DNA from: Penelope pileata
Lineage: Eukaryota; Chordata; Aves; Galliformes; Cracidae
NCBI GenBank assembly: GCA_013396635.1
Contig: WBMW01001607.1
Span: forward strand, 204,452 to 268,451
Direction of reading: 5' to 3'
Length of the DNA stretch: 64,000 bases
Positions within the stretch are counted from its first letter, which is position 1. Every line of letters starts with the position of its first letter. The notes under the pieces were generated by a model. That model did no database searches, was not told the origin of the DNA, and saw only the letters and a list, made by a program, of their open reading frames with translations. Both the position numbers and the translations under genes were made by a program. Positions 38,163-48,440 of the stretch are shown here, in pieces.

Positions 38163-39189
38163 ATAGAATCATAGAATCCTTAGAGTTGGAAGGGACCTTT
38201 AAAGGTCATCAACTGCCCTGCAATGTACAGGGACATCTACAGCTAGATCAGGTTGCTCAGAGCTTGGTCCAGCCTGACCTTGAATGTCTCCAGGGTCAAA
38301 GCTTCTAACATCTCTCTGGGCAACCTGCTCCAGTGCTTCACCACTCTTACTGTAAAAAACTTTTTACTTAAATCTAATCCAAATCTCATCTCTTTCAGTT
38401 TAAAGTCATTCCCCCTTGTCCGATCACTACAGACCCTGCTAAACAGTCTGTCCCCTTGTTTCTTATAGCTCCCCTTTAGATACTGAAAGGCTGTTATCAG
38501 GTCACCTTAGAGCCATCTCTTCTCTAGGCTGAACAGCCCCAGATGTCTCAGCCTGTCTTCATAGGGGAGGTGTTCCACCCCTTGGATAATTTTTGTGGCC
38601 CTCCTCTGGATGTGCTCCAACAGGTCCACGTCTCTCCTGTGCTGAGGACTCCACATCTGGACACAGTACTCCAGGTGAGGGCTCACCAGCACAGAGTAGT
38701 GGGACAGGATCACCTCCCTCGAACTGCTGGCCATGCTTCTTTTGATGCAGCCCAGGATATGGTTGGCTTTCTGGGCTGCGAGAGCACATTGCTGGCTCAT
38801 GTCCAGCTTGCCATCCACCAGTACCCCCACGTCCTTTTTGGCAGGGCTGTGCTCTATCCTTTCATCCCCCAGCTTGTATTGATAGTGCGGGTTGCCACGG
38901 CCAAGCTGCAAGACCTTGTGCTTGGATTCGTTGAACCTCATGAGGTTCTCCTGTGCCCACTGCTCAAGCCTGTCTAGGTCTCTCTGGATAGCATCCCATC
39001 CCTCAGGCATGTCAACTACACCACACAGTTTGGTATCGTCTGCAAACTTGCTGAGGGTGCACTCAATCTCCCTGTTGATGTCATTGACGAAGATATTGAA
39101 GAGTATCGGTCCCAGCACTGATCCCTGAGGGACCGCACTCATCACCAATCTCCATCCAGACGGTGCACCATTGACCACCGTCTGAGTTC
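38163..39189 (-). mobile_element. CR1 LINE inserted in an LTR
   Basis: The plus strand begins 'tagaatcatagaatccttag', the reverse of the CR1 3' end; the 5' truncation lies near 39189. It splits the LTR at 37995-39605 and so is the youngest of the three nested insertions. The element is the best preserved CR1 in the window, about 1.0 kb with one long open ORF2 segment (listed separately). The sequence is very close to the copy at 28848-29842, so both belong to one subfamily. Confidence 0.95.
38507..39178 (-). pseudogene. CR1 ORF2 fragment: part of reverse transcriptase
   Basis: A 223-codon open frame from the C-terminal half of CR1 ORF2, the endonuclease/reverse transcriptase that copies CR1 RNA at a nicked chromosomal target. 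Residues 17-24 (PQGSVLGP) form RT motif B, and residues 45-48 (FADD) form the catalytic motif C with its two metal-binding aspartates. The thumb follows, with WAQENLMRFNESKHKVLQLG, KDVGVLVDGKLDMSQQC and HLEYCVQMWSPQHRRDVDLL. The N-terminal endonuclease and RT motif A are missing through 5' truncation. A TAA after SLEKRWL ends the frame before the usual C-terminal region. The listed start is simply the first ATG in the fragment, so no functional protein is expected. Confidence 0.93.
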
Positions 39190-39211
39190 AACCATATACA
39201 CATGTGAACAG

Positions 39212-39244
<33 letters not shown>

Positions 39245-39605
39245 ACAACTGATGCACAAAACAATTTCTCACCACCTGCCAAACAATGCCCAGGCAGTCC
39301 CTGAGCAGCATTCCCCCCCAAGCCAACTCCCCTCAGTTTTATAGTTTTTTCAAATGATGTCATATGGCATGGAGCATGCCTCTGGCCAGTTTAGGTCAAC
39401 TGTCCCAGTACTGTCCCCTCCCAGTTCCTTGTGCTCCCCCCAGCCTTGCTAGAGGGGCAGTACAAGAAACTGAGAAACTGAAATGTCCTTGGCTCTGTAC
39501 AGCACCGCTCAGCAACAACTAAAACATTGGTGTGTTTTTTTTCCCTAAAGACAAACATAGCAGCATATGAAGAAAATCAATTCAGTTCCAGCTGAAACCA
39601 GGAGA
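39190..39605 (-). mobile_element. Middle LTR of the nest, second segment
   Basis: After the CR1 the LTR resumes with 'atatacacatgtgaacagac', a (CA)n tract, then 'actgatgcacaaaacaattt' and 'atgatgtcatatggcatgga', and ends CAGCTGAAACCAGGAGA. This is the expected second half of the TGTTGTGG-family LTR. A TATA-type stretch (minus strand AAAACTATAAAACTGAGG) lies near 39335-39352. Together with 37995-38162 the LTR is about 584 bp long. Confidence 0.85.
39212..39239. repeat. (AC)14 microsatellite
   Basis: Fourteen uninterrupted AC units inside the middle LTR, a few bases from the CR1 junction. The corresponding part of related LTRs is AT-rich simple sequence, so this array probably grew locally. 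Confidence 0.97.
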
Positions 39606-39610
39606 GCTCT

Positions 39611-39672
39611 GTTCAGCAATAGAATATCAACACTGTTCTCATCACAAATCCAAAACATAACTACATCCAAGT
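39611..39672 (-). mobile_element. Outer LTR of the nest, second segment
   Basis: The sequence 'gttcagcaatagaatatcaa' followed by 'cactgttctcatcacaaatc' continues the outer LTR exactly where it broke off at 37989. It matches the family through 'caaaacataactacatcc' and then fades, so the LTR's terminal segment is lost or too diverged to see. Confidence 0.72.
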
Positions 39673-40769
39673 TATTGTTTATGTGATGATTTTTTGTTCA
39701 ATGATAGTTTTGCAAGAGCAGGTATAGGAATCTATATCTATATATACACAGGGGGATGCAACTTCCATAAAAAACATCTGCACAGTCTTAGTATATAGAT
39801 GCCATATCACAGGTGCAGAGCTCACTACATCAAGTGGTTGCAGTCCATATAATTTTCTCAGTCAAAATCCTACAACAATTTCAGATATATTTCTGTAAAG
39901 GAATAAATAAAACTGTCATAGGATAACAGAGCAGATTTTGGATAAGGAAGAAGTGTATGCACATCACTGAAAATGAGTTCTATTCAAAGCCATAAAATAT
40001 ACCACAGAGGATAACCCAACCCACATATGTGAAATGGGGACCTGGAAAGAAGTAGTCTAGCAAAATAAGGTATCACTTCTGCCTATAAGGCAACGTTACG
40101 TTATTGGGCAGAACTGTTTTCAGCATTCTTGAAAAACAAGAGAAAGTATGAGATTGGAAATAAAAAAAAATCTTAATCTATAGTGAAGCAGTCAAAAGCT
40201 ACATGAAATTAATAATTGGCTGCAGAATTATTTAAAATAATTTTAAAGGCCGTGTTATGTAATCATTTCAGGGTAAGATAACATTACAGTTAGTCCATTG
40301 TCTTCTACATCAGAAGAGTCAAAATGATACTCCTTTCATTTACCAACAAAAGTGAAGGATGCATAACCATCTCCCCCTCCCCCGCACGCACCCCCAACAT
40401 ACTGAATGAAATAGTTCAAAGAGTGGGGAAGAAAGGAAGATGATGCTTGCTCCTCTTCTTGCTTACAATTAAGTTTTCTGTATCCGAACCATTCACTAGT
40501 GAATTCTGATACAATTCTCATTATATTGTAGTGCCAATAAAAAACATCAGTTGATTCAACAGCTAATGGCATGCAATTACATTTCTATCAATAATAAACT
40601 TGCTTACAGTGAATTTTAAGAGGTCTAAACAGTTTCACTACTATAAGAATAAAAATCTATTTTTCCCCCTTAATTTCAAGATATTATTAAAGTACTGATA
40701 GCAATAGAGTTCTGCATAATTAGAGGGAAGAAAGGGTTGTTGCAGCTAAACATTGAGATAGTACATTGC
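39673..40769. other. Unique AT-rich sequence
   Basis: No gene or interspersed repeat recognised. A short C-rich patch near 40371-40395 is the only compositional oddity. Confidence 0.6.
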
Positions 40770-41010
40770 TTGCACCAAAAGTAATGCCTCCTATTTATTT
40801 CCATGGAAATTACAACAGATACAAAGAGCACAAGAACACTATTTGACAGAGCAAAGGCACAACTACAAAACACTATTTTTCTACATAGTCATCATTAGTT
40901 GTGCACTTTCACCAGCGATGAACAAGAGACTGCATACAGCACTTGTAAAAATCCACACCAGCAGAGATGATCCACTGCCACTGTTGACACTGCTGAAATG
41001 CACCACAGTG
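40770..41010 (-). mobile_element. Galluhop-like mariner fragment (3' end)
   Basis: The plus strand begins TTGCACCAAAAGTAATGCCT and continues CCTATTTATTTCCATGG, the inverted terminus typical of the avian mariner Galluhop, related to the human Hsmar termini. The following 240 bp are the reverse complement of the same region seen at about 55050-55234. On the minus strand a degenerate frame includes AFALSNSVLVLFVSVVISME, matching the C-terminal end of the transposase remnant. Only the 3' part is present and similarity fades near 41010. It is a dead cut-and-paste DNA transposon. Confidence 0.8.
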
Positions 41011-42588
41011 CTGTTTATTTAGTTTGTCTTAAGACATCTGCAAAGGAAATTCATCCCTATGACAATTGTCTTGCAACATTGCTTCTTGTTATTACAAACA
41101 CCTCTCTTCAGTCTGAGGAGCTAACTTGCTTGTTGCATTACTGACATGCTCTCACAAGGGCAAAGCAAGATGCATGGTATTTTTTTTTTTTCCCCTCTAT
41201 GATAAGAGTACCTTACAAAATAATTAACAGATAAATGTTACCTACAAAGCTTTGCTGGAAATCATGAGTTCTGTTGTGTAACCATCATAGAGATCTTATA
41301 CAATATACTAAGATGGAGGTATTTTAAAGTTTTTCATTTCCTCTATCCTATTCTATTTCTCAATGTCGTTCATCTCAATCTCCTGGAAAAGCCACTGACC
41401 ATTTTCAGTTTATAAAAACATTTACAAAGGGTACCTGAAAAGGTTTGGATGCATTTTAATATCCTAAGATGAAGGCAAATACTTCAAAATTATTTTACTG
41501 GTAAAGAATTAATAAAGCTACACCACATTCAAAGGACGATGCAATTATCTGCATTACTAGCTAGCTGAGTTAGACATCTTGCTGCATGTTTATTTTATTA
41601 AAAGGTTAGAAATATAGAAAATAAGTATTCCAAGGGAATTCACATTAAGAATCTAAAATCACAGTGGCAAAGAAAAATGAAACATATTTCAAACAACTTG
41701 AATCAGGAAAGAAAAATGTGATTGATTAATTACGAGAAAAAATAGCACACATAAACTTAGGTGATGAAAGTGTTTATGTACACATGATAAAAACTTCTGT
41801 TACGTAGATTAAGATTTTATTGGAATTCAGAATAAGCTGATGGTATTTGGCTTGACTCCTGCAGCAATACGATTGGAATAGGTCCTTTGGTGTTTTTAAG
41901 TTTAAAATTATTTTATTATTCTCTTTAAAGGAAGAAAAACTTTTTAGAAAGAACAAGGTATATATTATTTATATTATTGGAGTATATTGAGCTGAAAACT
42001 GTATTTAAAAGAACTAAGGAAAATAGTTTAAACCATATTCGCAAATGAAGGGCACATTTATTTTCGTCCTCAAATGATACTAATGAAGGTTGCAATACTT
42101 CAAAAAAAACATATGGATAGTCATACGGAAAAAAGGCTCATTAATTACTATCTACAACAAAGTAATATATTTATCAATATGGAATAAGCTATATAAAGAA
42201 GGAACTGCAAACAATCTTATAATACATGTCAGACACTTGATTTACTGACCATTTCATTTTCTCTGTCATTCAGAGAGTGACAAAATATGAAGCCTTTTTC
42301 AGAAGTTGTCTTCCAAGTTGATTCTTCTTCACACTCAATGTTCCTAGACTACTTGATAATGGTTCCCCATCCCATTCCTGAATATCATAAGAGAAAAAAA
42401 TAACTTTATCTCCAAGTAGCCAGGCTGGTCAGTTGGTCTTGTTTGATTGTCGTGAGATATCTGTTCCTCTAGCAGGGCTCTCTGCACTGACAGAGTTTAC
42501 CTGGTACAACAAGTAGGTCTTCTCTATTAGACAACACATTTAAAGAAAGTCTAACAGGAAGACTACAGGTTTTGGGAAGCCTGTCCTG

Positions 42589-42670
42589 TTTCCTGGTCTG
42601 GATTCCCATGGACTCTCCTGCCTTGGAGGCTCTCAAGGCAGGAGAGCCCATGGGAATACAGAGAAGGAAA
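42589..42670. repeat. Strong hairpin-forming inverted repeat
   Basis: Arms 42589-42625 and 42634-42670 (37 nt each) pair at 33 of 37 positions with an 8-base loop (GAGGCTCT). The inner 24 bases, from ATTCCCATGG through CTCCTGCCTTG, pair with a single mismatch (A42612 opposite C42647). The other mismatches are at 42595-42596 and 42601. The arms are GC-rich in an AT-rich region and match no repeat recognised here. It could be a recent inverted duplication (for example by template switching), a small foldback element, or a precursor of a small RNA. Pairing is directly visible; function is unknown. Confidence 0.9.
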
Positions 42671-43775
42671 AGACGTGGCTTTGGGGCTACAAACCCTTGC
42701 AGTCCCCATCTGCCCTCACCAGTGGGTTCATCTACTTAACTATTACGGTGAGCATCTACTCAAAGGGAGAAGAAAGAGAACACAAAATCTCGATAATTTC
42801 CATGACAGATTTAAAGTTAATCCAGTAAGTTATTCATTTTCTGTTGTTTATCCTGAAAGACTGCATTAATTATTAACTCAATGTTGCTGTGTGTCTGAAA
42901 GACAGACTAAATAAAAATCAGTGAAAAAAAAAATCAAAAAACTACTACCAGTTGACTCTGGCAGTCCTTTCCAGAACACTAAAATATTACTGCAATATTT
43001 CTTTGGAAAGACTTATTCTAGAAGCTAGAAGTTTGAAATAACTTTATTATGTTAACATTGAACAAAGGAAGGAGCACTGAAAGGAGAGGGAGCAAATGGT
43101 GATCGGTTATTTTTCAGTCAGATAAAACACATTCCTTACTCTTGAGGAGCCAAAGCTGAAAATAATGAAGCTTATGATAACCTGAAAGGGAAAAGGAAAT
43201 AAAGAAGAACAATTTTTGTTGGAAATCTACACATAATGAATGTTTCCTAGTACTGTGTTTAAAATCTTTTCTCTCATCAACATACCAGGAATTTATATAC
43301 GGAACATTCAATAACGATAGAATTGATTCTTTGCATAACATTCCCATGCTACAAAGAGAGACCTCTGATATGACCCTCCTCTACTCCCCCTTCTCTAGTA
43401 TTTTGTATTCTCTTTTATCTCTTTTCTATTTCTTTCTGTGATCAGCACTTTATCTACCTGTCAGATCCCAGTTAGAGGCTGCAGAAAATTTCTTTTTCCC
43501 CCCTGAGCAGCAGACTGAAAATGACCAAAACCTTCCACAATGAAGCACACATTTAGATGCTAGAATCTAGTTAATATTATCCTTGTCAAATGCTTACCCT
43601 CTCACACAATTAATCCTCTACAGCTTCAAAAGTACTTAGCCCATAAAATGTGAACTGATTTCTCTCTTACTTACAGGAAGAGGGGAAACATGGAAGAAAT
43701 TCTCTAGCTGTACCTAAAATTTTTAGCAGACATCTCTCCCCCAAAATTTGTCTCCTACTTCATCAATTTTAGGGG

Positions 43776-43796
43776 AAAAAAAAAAAAAAAAAAAAA
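43776..43796. repeat. Poly(A) run, 21 bases
   Basis: Twenty-one consecutive A residues preceded by GGGG. No retroposed sequence is recognisable immediately upstream, so it is listed as a simple repeat rather than a retroposon tail. Confidence 0.95.
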
Positions 43797-45859
43797 GATC
43801 ATTGCATTGCTGATTTCTTCCAATAGACAGAAGTGTGTGTTGTGGGGGACAAAATATTGTCTGAGATGTGGATGATAGACACAGGAGTAAAGAAATGTGT
43901 TGAAATGTATCATTAAGAGAAACAAGTAGTCACATTTTGAGGCTGGATTTTAATTTAACTCTGTAAGTGACATCTATGCTTGTTCCCATAACAACTATTT
44001 CGCTAACCCAAACATGACTGACAGTTCCCGCTTCAGTCCAGTCTATAAAGCCACTTGCATTTGCCTTGTTGAACTGCGACTACCTGCCAAAAGTGCATCA
44101 CGAAATGTCATTGACCCTATGGTCACATGTAGTTTGTTCTTTTATCCTTTATCTAGAGACGATGTATGGCATTCAATGAAAATTAACCAAAATTAAACAT
44201 TTTACTTAGTTAAGTTTTGTTGCTGTGAGAAGACTAGGACACCATTTTTATTGTGTTTGAAAATGAGATGGTACACAACAGCTAAAAATTTATGCTATAT
44301 CCTGAAGTCACTTTCATAAACAATAAGTCTTTAAAGAGAACAGAACTTAGAAGGTTCGGTGTTATTAAAAAATGGTATTTTCATTAATATGATGGATTAG
44401 CAGATGATGTACAGTCTTCTTGAGTTGCCTTCTCTGAATGTGAGTACAATTCCTGCCATTCCAAATATTCTACTTTACACATACAGAATTCATTTCTGTA
44501 AGCCATTGCCACCATTCACTCGACTTTCACTCTTCTGATGATCTCTCCTACTAGAAGCATCATCTCACACATTAGTAAGAGATTGAAAAGATTTGTAACT
44601 TTCCACAAAAATTCCTCTTTCCTATATACTAAGGACAATCAAACCAAAAGCTCTTCAAGTAACTATATTCAGTGTATTCTTTAGATCTGGAAGTCTTTAT
44701 TTATGAAGAGTTTTTTTAAACAGTTACATTCTGTTTCAATACAGTACTTATACCGGCAGTTATAAAAGAAGATAGAAATCGCAGGCAATTTGGATTGTAC
44801 CTTTTCAGCATTGCTCAGTTCATAGTACAAAACAGCTAGCTACATAAACACATTTTTAAGAAGCATTTCCAGCGTGAAGTGTTCAACAAATCATTTTCCC
44901 CACCTCACATTCCTGTCCAGTATTTAAATGAATATTAATCTAGATAAGGGTAATATAGAGATATTTACATATCAACATTAATTTGGGAAATATATAGGTA
45001 TTAATTTGAATATAAAATAATATACGGATATTAATATTTCTGCAGAAAGCTCTGTGACAACACGATACAAAAACACTGCCTCAGTCAGTTGTCTTCATAA
45101 AGCAGTAGAACAGAAAGCAAAAAAGCTGATGAAAAATTAATGCTTTCACACTATGATCAGCATTTCCAGGATTAATATTCAGCTATAACAGTTTTGCAAG
45201 AGCTTCAGAAAAAACTAAACTGATAACAAAAAAACAATCCAAAAAGCCATGTTGTTCACTCTTAAGGTTTAGTCTGTCTATTGAGACTGTGATGATATAG
45301 TCATTGTGTTTGATAAAGGCACTATGTATATATTTACTACAATATAAAAGATCACCTAACAGGATTGCTTTTGAATCTAATCAACTATTTATATAGTATT
45401 CCTTCCTGTCCATCTCAGTGATATGCCTAGTAACATGACATCTGACTCAGCCTGGTGGGAAAATATTTGATAGACATGTTTTCTAGAGTGTTACCCAAGT
45501 AAATAAACATCAGCAAAAACAGTAACATTCTTACTACTCCCTGTTTTATTATTTTACCTCTGTTCCCCAGTCAAATATCAAGATGAGTGAAGATAGCTGC
45601 ATCTCACACAATTTTACGAGAAAAACCCTTTGGAGTATTTGCAGGAGATTTTTCAAGTACTGTCATAAGACAGACAGTCAATAACACCCAGGTATCTTCT
45701 GACAGTTTAGTCTTCCTTTTACTTTGCACTTTTCTGTGAAACCAATAACATAGTTTTATGTTTTCTTCTTGAAAGAGAATTAGGATTTGTCTCAAATTAA
45801 ATACAAATGACTAGCCTTTTTTTTTCTTTGCATATATCTGCTTGACTACTTCTCAACCT

Positions 45860-46600
45860 CATGTCAGCTTCATACTGGGTCCGGTCCTGTTTAACACTAA
45901 TGACCTGTACGATGGAGTAGAGCGTACTTGCAGTAAGTGTGTAGATGGCACAAAACTAGAGTAAGTGGCTGACTCACCAGAGGGCCACGCAGCCACCAAA
46001 GGGACCCTGACAGACTAGAGAGGTAGGCTTGTAGGAACATCATGAAGTTCGACAAGGAGAAGTGCAAAGTCCTGCAGCTGGAGAGGAACAACCCCAAGCA
46101 GAAGGACATGAAGGAGATCATCCAGCTGGGAAAAAAAACTCTGAAGAGAGGTCCTGGGGGTCCTGGTGGACACCAAGTTGAATGTGAGTCAGCAGTGGGC
46201 TCTTGTCACAAAGAAGGTTAAGAACATTCTTGACTGACTTACGCTAAGTATTGCTAGTAGGTCAACAGAGGTGATCCTTCCACTCTACTCAGAAGTGATG
46301 AGGCTACATCTGTGTCCAGTAAAAGGGAGACATGAACATACTGGAAAGAGTCCAACATCAGGCCACCAAAGATGATCAAAGGATTGGAGCACCTATCCTA
46401 TGAGTTGAGGCTGAGAGAGTTCAGACTGTTCAGCTTGGAGAAGAGGAGGATCAGGTATGATCATATCAATGTCCATCAATACCTGAAGGGAGGCTGTAAA
46501 AACAATGGAGCTAGGTGCTTTTCAGTGGTGCCCAGTGACAGGGTACAAGGCAATGGGCACAAAGTGATAAAGAGATACCTAAAATGGATTATAGGATGAA
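45860..46600 (+). mobile_element. Old CR1 LINE fragment
   Basis: The plus strand follows CR1 ORF2 from about the catalytic region onward, including 'atcatgaagttcgacaagga', 'ggtcctggtggacaccaagt' and 'ctgttcagcttggagaagag'. A frame at 46372-46599 encodes the IKGLEHLSYELRLREFRLFS then LEKRRIRYDHINVHQYLKGG motifs. Many frameshifts and substitutions are present and the 3' UTR end is lacking, so it is older than the copies at 28848 and 38163. Confidence 0.88.
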
Positions 46601-47149
46601 GGTGTCCAGAACTCCATTCTTCCAGTTGTAGTAGAAAAATGAGTTCTTTCTCAAGGAAGAAAAAAAAAAAAAATCAAACTTTTTCACTTTGAAGTAAGGC
46701 TTCCTTATGTTTCTCTATTCATAGTATAACGGACTGGAGCAAGGGATGAAAATCTGCACTGAATATCTGTGTTATAAAGACTAATGGGCTATTTAAAATA
46801 TTCAGATAGTAAAGAAGCATTTGATCGTCTCTCATGTTCTCCAAATCTCTACCCATTAGTAATTCATTCATTTTCCATTGTCTTGCTATTTGGAAAGGTG
46901 GGAGAGAAGAAAAGAACACTAATTTGCTGATATTACATTTGTTAGACTGTTAATTCATCCACTGCCACCATTACTGCTACTATTTCTGATAATAGAAATG
47001 ATCACAAGAACTTCATAGTTAATAATGGCTGACAGAAGGAGAGATCTCCCTTTTACTGTGCCAGAATAAGGAAGAGGGTACAATTTCTTTTCTAAAAATA
47101 AATCCAGAAAAAAAGAGCAAACTTAAACCTTAATAATGTGAGTAGTGCA
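46601..47149. other. Unique sequence between CR1 copies
   Basis: No gene recognised. The first 90 bp may be the badly decayed end of the preceding CR1, as 'aaactttttcac' and 'aggcttcctt' echo CR1, but this cannot be secured by eye. Confidence 0.5.
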
Positions 47150-47686
47150 GTTGATCAAAAGGACCTGAATAGACTTAAGAAATTAGCCTCATGAAGCTAA
47201 TGAGATTTAAAGAGATGAAGTGCAAGGTGTTGCACTTGGATTGGGGCAATCCCTGATATGTGTACAGAATGGGAGAAGTCCTTGAGAGCAGCCCTGTGCA
47301 GAAGGATTTGACAGTTCTGGTGGACAAAAAGATGGACTTGAGCCAGCAGTGTGAGCTTACAGCCTGGAACGCCAGCTGTATCCTGGGCTGCATCAAAAGA
47401 GGAGTGGCCAGCAGGGACAGGAAGGTGACTGTCCCCCTATACTCTGCCTTCACAAACACTGTGCCCAGGTCTGGGGCCCCCAGCACAAGAAGGATGCAGA
47501 GCTTTTGGAGCAGGTCAAGAGGAGGGTCATGAAGTTGATCAGGGGACTGGAGCAATTCTCCAATGAAGAAAGGCTGCGGGAGCTGGTCTTGTTCTGTTGA
47601 GAGGAGAAGGCTTCGGGGAGACCTCATTGGAGCCTTCTCATACTTAAAGTGAACTTATAAAAAGGAGGGAGAATAACATTTGAATA
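47150..47686 (+). mobile_element. CR1 LINE, host copy, first segment
   Basis: CR1 ORF2 sequence on the plus strand. The frame 47260-47532 reads VQKDLTVLVDKKMDLSQQCE then CILGCIKRGVASRDRKVTV, the CR1 thumb region. It continues to 'cttataaaaaggagggagaa', where the CR1 3' UTR-proximal sequence is broken by a younger CR1. It resumes at about 48178 with 'cagatagtgatagggcaaag', the exact continuation expected in CR1. Confidence 0.9.
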
Positions 47687-48177
47687 ACATTGTTCAATAT
47701 CTTCACCAAAGACCTTGATGAGGGGATAGTGTCCACTCTCAGCAAGTTTGCTGATGACACAAAGCTGGGGGGAGTGGTTGACACACCAGAAGGCTGTGCT
47801 GCCATCCAGCAAGACCTGGACAGGCTGGAGAGTTGGGCAGAGAGGAATCTCATGAGGTTTAACAAAAGCAAGTGTAGAGTCTTGCACCTGGGGAGGAATA
47901 ACNNNNNNNNNNNNNNNNNNNNNNNNNNNNNNNNNNNNNNNNNNNNNNNNNNNNNNNNNNNNNNNNNNNNNNNNNNNNNNNNNNNNNNNNNNNNNNNNNN
48001 NNNNNNNNNNNNNNNNNNNNNNNNNNNNNNNNNNNNNNNNNNNNNNNNNNNNNNNNNNNNNNNNNNNNNNNNNNNNNNNNTGCAACCTGCAGTAGGGAAC
48101 CTGCTCTGGCAGGGGGGTTGGACTCGATGATCTCTCGAGGTCCCTTCCAACCCCTGCAATTCTGTGATTCTGTGATT
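47687..48177 (+). mobile_element. CR1 LINE nested in CR1, with assembly gap
   Basis: A second, less decayed CR1 begins with 'gttcaatatcttcaccaaag', and the frame from 47690 encodes MFNIFTKDLDEGIVSTLSKF then ADDTKLGGVVDTPEG, including the catalytic FADD motif of reverse transcriptase. The sequence enters a run of N at 47903. After the gap only the 3' tail remains, ending with two perfect ATTCTGTG units at 48159-48174, the CR1 3' terminal repeat. Compared with the copy at 38163-39189, about 630 bp should lie in the gap, yet only 178 N are shown, so the gap size is probably nominal or the copy carries a deletion. Confidence 0.9.
47903..48080. other. Assembly gap (178 N)
   Basis: A run of 178 N inside the nested CR1. 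Reading frames drawn through it are meaningless. Confidence 0.99.
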
Positions 48178-48440
48178 TTACAATGGCAGATAGTGATAGG
48201 GCAAAGGGGAATGGTTTTAAACTGAAAGAGAAGAGATTTAGGTGTTAGGAAGAAATTCTTTACGCAGAGGGTGGTGAGGCACTGCCACAGGCTGCCCAGA
48301 GAAGCTGTGGATGCACCATCCCTGGAGGCATTCAAGCCCAGGTTGGATGGGGCCCTGAGCAGCATGATCAGGGTGGCAACCTTGCAGTGGGGTTGGAACT
48401 ACATGATCTTTCAGGTTCATTCCAACACAAGCCACTAATA
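48178..48440 (+). mobile_element. CR1 LINE, host copy, second segment
   Basis: Begins 'cagatagtgatagggcaaag' and runs through 'aggcactgccacaggctgcc', 'caagcccaggttggatgggg' and 'gttggaactacatgatcttt' to 'ttccaacacaagccact'. This is the 3' UTR-proximal part of the copy that was split at 47686. The terminal ATTCTATG repeats are absent or decayed. Confidence 0.9.

Larger units (their letters stand above)
41011..45859. other. Unique AT-rich sequence
   Basis: No genes recognised. It includes a 21-base A run (43776-43796) and a GC-richer pocket at 42420-42740 that contains the strong hairpin listed separately. Confidence 0.6.

Noticed and set aside
38543..38977. 144-codon plus-strand frame
   Set aside because: Antisense to the CR1 reverse transcriptase fragment at 38507-39178.
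43776..43796. Poly(A) run as the tail of a processed pseudogene
   Set aside because: No coding or transcript-like sequence is recognisable upstream, and no flanking duplication was seen.
47624..48365. Long frames (146-171 codons) across the N run
   Set aside because: Most of each frame is unknown sequence; the real flanks are nested CR1 copies.
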